From Chitinophaga arvensicola (lineage in GTDB: Bacteria > Bacteroidota > Bacteroidia > Chitinophagales > Chitinophagaceae): 64,000 bases of DNA. Positions 61,219 through 64,000 of this stretch are shown one piece after another (within the stretch, counting starts at the first letter, position 1; each line of letters begins with the position of its first letter). A program made the translations under genes and the position numbers. Where the stretch lies: assembly GCF_900110835.1 (NCBI RefSeq), contig NZ_FOJG01000002.1, positions 3,488,698 to 3,552,697 of the forward strand, given 5' to 3'. The notes beneath the pieces are model-generated. The model searched no databases, was not told the DNA's origin, and saw nothing but the letters and a program-made list of their open reading frames with translations.

Positions 61219-64000
61219 TTAGTCAAATTTCAGATCCAGACCCAGACCACGCAATTCATGGATCAATACATTGAAGGATTCAGGTACACCCGCTTTAGGG
61301 ATGTTGTCTCCTTTAACGATTGATTCATATGCCTTCGCACGACCCACGATATCATCAGATTTAATTGTAAGCAGTTCCTGCAGGATGTTGGATGCACCAT
61401 ATGCTTCCAGTGCCCATACCTCCATCTCACCAAAACGCTGACCACCAAACTGAGCTTTACCACCCAGCGGCTGTTGGGTAATGAGACTGTACGGTCCGAT
61501 AGAACGGGCGTGCATCTTATCATCCACCATGTGGCTCAGTTTAAGCATATAGATAACACCCACGGTTGCTTTCTGGTGGAAGCGGTCGCCCGTTTCACCA
61601 TCGTGCAGGTAAGCGTGACCAAAGCTTGGTAAACCAGCTTCGTTGATATATCCGGCAATCTCTTCTGTAGTAGCACCATCAAAGATCGGTGTCGCAAAAC
61701 GTACACCCAGTTTCAGACCAGCCCAACCTAATACGGTTTCGTAGATCTGTCCAAGGTTCATACGGGAAGGTACCCCGAGTGGGTTCAGTACGATATCCAG
61801 TGGTGTACCATCTTCCAGGAACGGCATGTCTTCATCACGCACGATCTTGGCAACGATACCCTTGTTACCGTGACGTCCCGCCATTTTATCACCCACTTTC
61901 AACTTACGCTTGCTGGCTAGGTAAACCTTTGCCAGTTTCAGTACACCCGCTGGCAGCTCATCACCAATAGAGATGTTGAACTTCTCACGTTTGTAACGAC
62001 CCAGCTCTTCGTTGAACTTGATGTTATAGTTATGCAGCAGGGTATTGATCTGATCGTTCACCACTTCGTCTGTTGTCCAGCCCAGCGGATTCACGTTCAT
62101 GAAATCAATATTTACCAGGTTCTTCGGAGAGAACTTGGAACCTTTGGAGATCAGTACTTCACCGTAAGTGTTGGTAATACCCTGAGAGGTTTTATCCTTC
62201 AGTAATACCAGCAACTTGCTCATCAGTACTTCCAGCAGATCTTCCGCATTCTTCTGGTGAATTTTCTCCAGTTTCTCGATAGCTGCTTTCTCGCGGGTTT
62301 TGGAATTTTTATCTTTCTTGGCGCGACTGAACAGTTTCTTGTCAATCACCACACCTTCTGTGGATGGAGGCGCTTTCAGAGAAGCATCTTTCGCATCAGA
62401 AGCCTTGTCACCGAAGATTGCTCTTAACAGCTTTTCTTCAGGAGAAGGATCAGACTCACCACGCGGAGTGATTTTACCGATCAGGATATCGCCTTCTTTA
62501 ATGTGTGCACCAACACGGATGATACCGTTCTGGTCGAGGTCTTTGGTAGCCTCTTCACTTACGTTAGGAATATCCGGGGTCAGTTCTTCTTCACCCAGTT
62601 TGGTATCACGAACTTCCAGTTCATATTCATCAATGTGGATGGAGGTAAAGAGATCCTCACGTGCAACACGTTCAGAAATTACGATCGCATCCTCAAAGTT
62701 GTAGCCTTTCCATGGCATGAACGCTACCTTCAGGTTGCGTCCCAGCGCCAGTTCACCACCGCGGGTAGCGTAACCTTCTGTTAAGAAGTCGCCATCTTTC
62801 ACGCGCTGACCTTTCTTCACGCAAGGTCTGAGGTTGATACAGGTGCTCTGGTTGGTTTTTACGAATTTGGTCAGTGTGTAAACGATCAGATCGTCTTCAA
62901 AGCTCACCAGTTTCTGCATTTCATCACGCTCGTAACGAACATGGATTTCATTTGCATCCACAAATTCGATCACACCATTACCATCTGCGGTGATCTGCAG
63001 ACGGGAGTCACGTGCTGCCTTGCCTTCCAGACCAGTACCCACGATAGGCACTTCCGGATTTAGCAGTGGCACAGCCTGACGTTGCATGTTTGATCCCATC
63101 AACGCACGGTTGGCATCATCATGTTCCAGGAACGGAATCAATGATGCACTCAGACCTACGATCTGGTTCGGCGCTACGTCCATGAATTCCACTTCTTCTC
63201 TGTCGAGGATAGGGAAGTCACCGGTTTCGCGGGATTTTACTTTATCATTTACAAAGTGACCTTTGTCATCCAGTGGGGCGTTCGCCTGTGCAATCTTCAC
63301 AGAATCTTCTTCCTCAGCGCTCAGGAATTCCACTTTATGCATGTCTACTTTACCGCTGTTTACTTTACGGTAAGGCGTTTCGATGAAGCCCATCTCATTC
63401 ACCTTTGCGTGTACGCAGAGGGTAGAGATCAGACCGATGTTCGGACCTTCCGGTGTTTCGATCGTACACAGACGGCCATAGTGGCTGTAGTGAACGTCAC
63501 GCACCTCAAAGCCTGCTCTTTCACGACTCAAACCACCGGGTCCGAGAGCGGAAATACGGCGTTTGTGGGTGATTTCAGACAGCGGGTTCGTTTGATCCAG
63601 GAACTGTGATAACTGGGAAGTACCGAAGAAGGAGTTGATTACGGAAGACAGGGTCCTCGCATTGATCAGATCTACCGGCGTAAATACTTCATTATCACGT
63701 ACGTTCATTCTTTCACGGATGGTACGGGCCATACGTGCCAGACCAACACCAAACTGAGCATATAACTGCTCGCCTACAGTACGTACACGACGGTTAGACA
63801 AGTGATCGATATCATCGATCTCTGCTTTACCATTCGTCAGCTGTACCAGGTACTTGATGATGGAGATGATGTCGTCCTTCGTCAGCACTTTCATGTCTAA
63901 CGGAGTAGGAAGACCTAATTTTCTGTTGATCTTGTAACGACCCACGTCACCTAAATCGTAACGTTTGTCGGAGAAGAACAATTTATCAATGATGCCCCTT
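61219..64000 (-). CDS. rpoB: DNA-directed RNA polymerase subunit beta, C-terminal part
   Basis: The reading frame is open through the window edge ([15 protein letters not shown] at the limit), so about 926 C-terminal residues are present and the first third is missing. The rifampicin-binding region (63541-63624) reads [23 protein letters not shown] then [10 protein letters not shown], with the Asp, His and Ser residues that commonly mutate in resistance all wild-type. The flexible and switch regions [20 protein letters not shown] and [39 protein letters not shown], in pieces, are normal. The apparent TTG start at 63981 is only the first start-like codon in the window, not the real start. Confidence 0.97.
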   Translation of the reverse strand, partial: RGIIDKLFFSDKRYDLGDVGRYKINRKLGLPTPLDMKVLTKDDIISIIKYLVQLTNGKAEIDDIDHLSNRRVRTVGEQLYAQFGVGLARMARTIRERMNVRDNEVFTPVDLINARTLSSVINSFFGTSQLSQFLDQTNPLSEITHKRRISALGPGGLSRERAGFEVRDVHYSHYGRLCTIETPEGPNIGLISTLCVHAKVNEMGFIETPYRKVNSGKVDMHKVEFLSAEEEDSVKIAQANAPLDDKGHFVNDKVKSRETGDFPILDREEVEFMDVAPNQIVGLSASLIPFLEHDDANRALMGSNMQRQAVPLLNPEVPIVGTGLEGKAARDSRLQITADGNGVIEFVDANEIHVRYERDEMQKLVSFEDDLIVYTLTKFVKTNQSTCINLRPCVKKGQRVKDGDFLTEGYATRGGELALGRNLKVAFMPWKGYNFEDAIVISERVAREDLFTSIHIDEYELEVRDTKLGEEELTPDIPNVSEEATKDLDQNGIIRVGAHIKEGDILIGKITPRGESDPSPEEKLLRAIFGDKASDAKDASLKAPPSTEGVVIDKKLFSRAKKDKNSKTREKAAIEKLEKIHQKNAEDLLEVLMSKLLVLLKDKTSQGITNTYGEVLISKGSKFSPKNLVNIDFMNVNPLGWTTDEVVNDQINTLLHNYNIKFNEELGRYKREKFNISIGDELPAGVLKLAKVYLASKRKLKVGDKMAGRHGNKGIVAKIVRDEDMPFLEDGTPLDIVLNPLGVPSRMNLGQIYETVLGWAGLKLGVRFATPIFDGATTEEIAGYINEAGLPSFGHAYLHDGETGDRFHQKATVGVIYMLKLSHMVDDKMHARSIGPYSLITQQPLGGKAQFGGQRFGEMEVWALEAYGASNILQELLTIKSDDIVGRAKAYESIVKGDNIPKAGVPESFNVLIHELRGLGLDLKFD

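Noticed and set aside
1-64000. Mobile elements or CRISPR arrays
   Set aside because: No transposase, integrase, cas gene, direct-repeat array or target-site duplication was recognised; the tRNA genes show no flanking attachment-site duplication.

Overview
The window looks like a chromosomal segment of a Bacteroidota bacterium, most likely of the Chitinophaga type. It carries five SusC/SusD-type outer-membrane uptake loci, an ECF sigma/FecR pair, a very large secreted protein with a type B type-IX-secretion (gliding-motility-associated) C-terminal domain, and recurrent promoters of the Bacteroidota form TTG-N(16-22)-TAnnTTTG. The genus is an inference from gene content and protein style; no rRNA gene is present. 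I see no phage, transposase or CRISPR array.

Layout. 1-3190: a SusC/SusD locus, with susD cut by the window edge. 3533-6196: a secreted propeller/SprB-repeat protein. 6364-6434: tRNA-Gln. 6506-9058: a DUF4126 membrane protein divergent from a GntR-TauE-DUF1634 operon with a clear palindromic operator. 9062-19630: a minus-strand catabolic operon for N-acetylhexosamine glycans (SusC, SusD-like, two-domain esterase, GH109 alpha-N-acetylgalactosaminidase, NagB, NagA, then a separately promoted thioesterase) facing a LacI regulator at 19769-20782. 20831-22909: TerC and a fatty-acid desaturase. 22964-28944: an STN-type SusC with SusD and DUF3823. 29332-31317: AraC divergent from a PRISE-like reductase. 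31351-41241: ECF sigma factor, divergent FecR, STN-type SusC, SusD, then a phosphoesterase/PQQ-propeller fusion. 41295-49619: SusC, SusD-like, arylsulfatase, a 42-residue membrane protein and a sterol-desaturase-family hydroxylase in one minus-strand operon. 50076-50146: a second tRNA-Gln. 50251-56661: envelope and housekeeping genes (GT9, DUF4254, APC permease, OmpH-like lipoprotein, GDPD, DUF4397 lipoprotein). 56799-64000: rpoC and the 3' part of rpoB.

How the parts work together. Each SusC/SusD pair imports an oligomeric or bulky nutrient, and its neighbours tell what is done with it: removal of GalNAc and deamination of the amino sugar (9.5-19.6 kb), cleavage of phosphate esters (33-41 kb), cleavage of sulfate esters from a probably lipophilic molecule (41-50 kb). 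Regulators differ by locus: LacI, AraC and sigma/FecR.

The least expected signals are not annotated-type genes. Three SusC genes are preceded by tiny leader ORFs sitting in or against stem-loops: six consecutive Leu codons before the sulfatase-locus susC, a 23-codon ORF whose stop abuts a perfect hairpin before the 25.5-28.9 kb susC, and a Cys-Cys-Cys ORF before the first susC. A 42-residue membrane protein overlaps the sulfatase stop codon by ATGA. The whole rpoB-rpoC spacer is one inverted-repeat element whose imperfect pairs are almost all G.U in the strand antisense to rpoBC.
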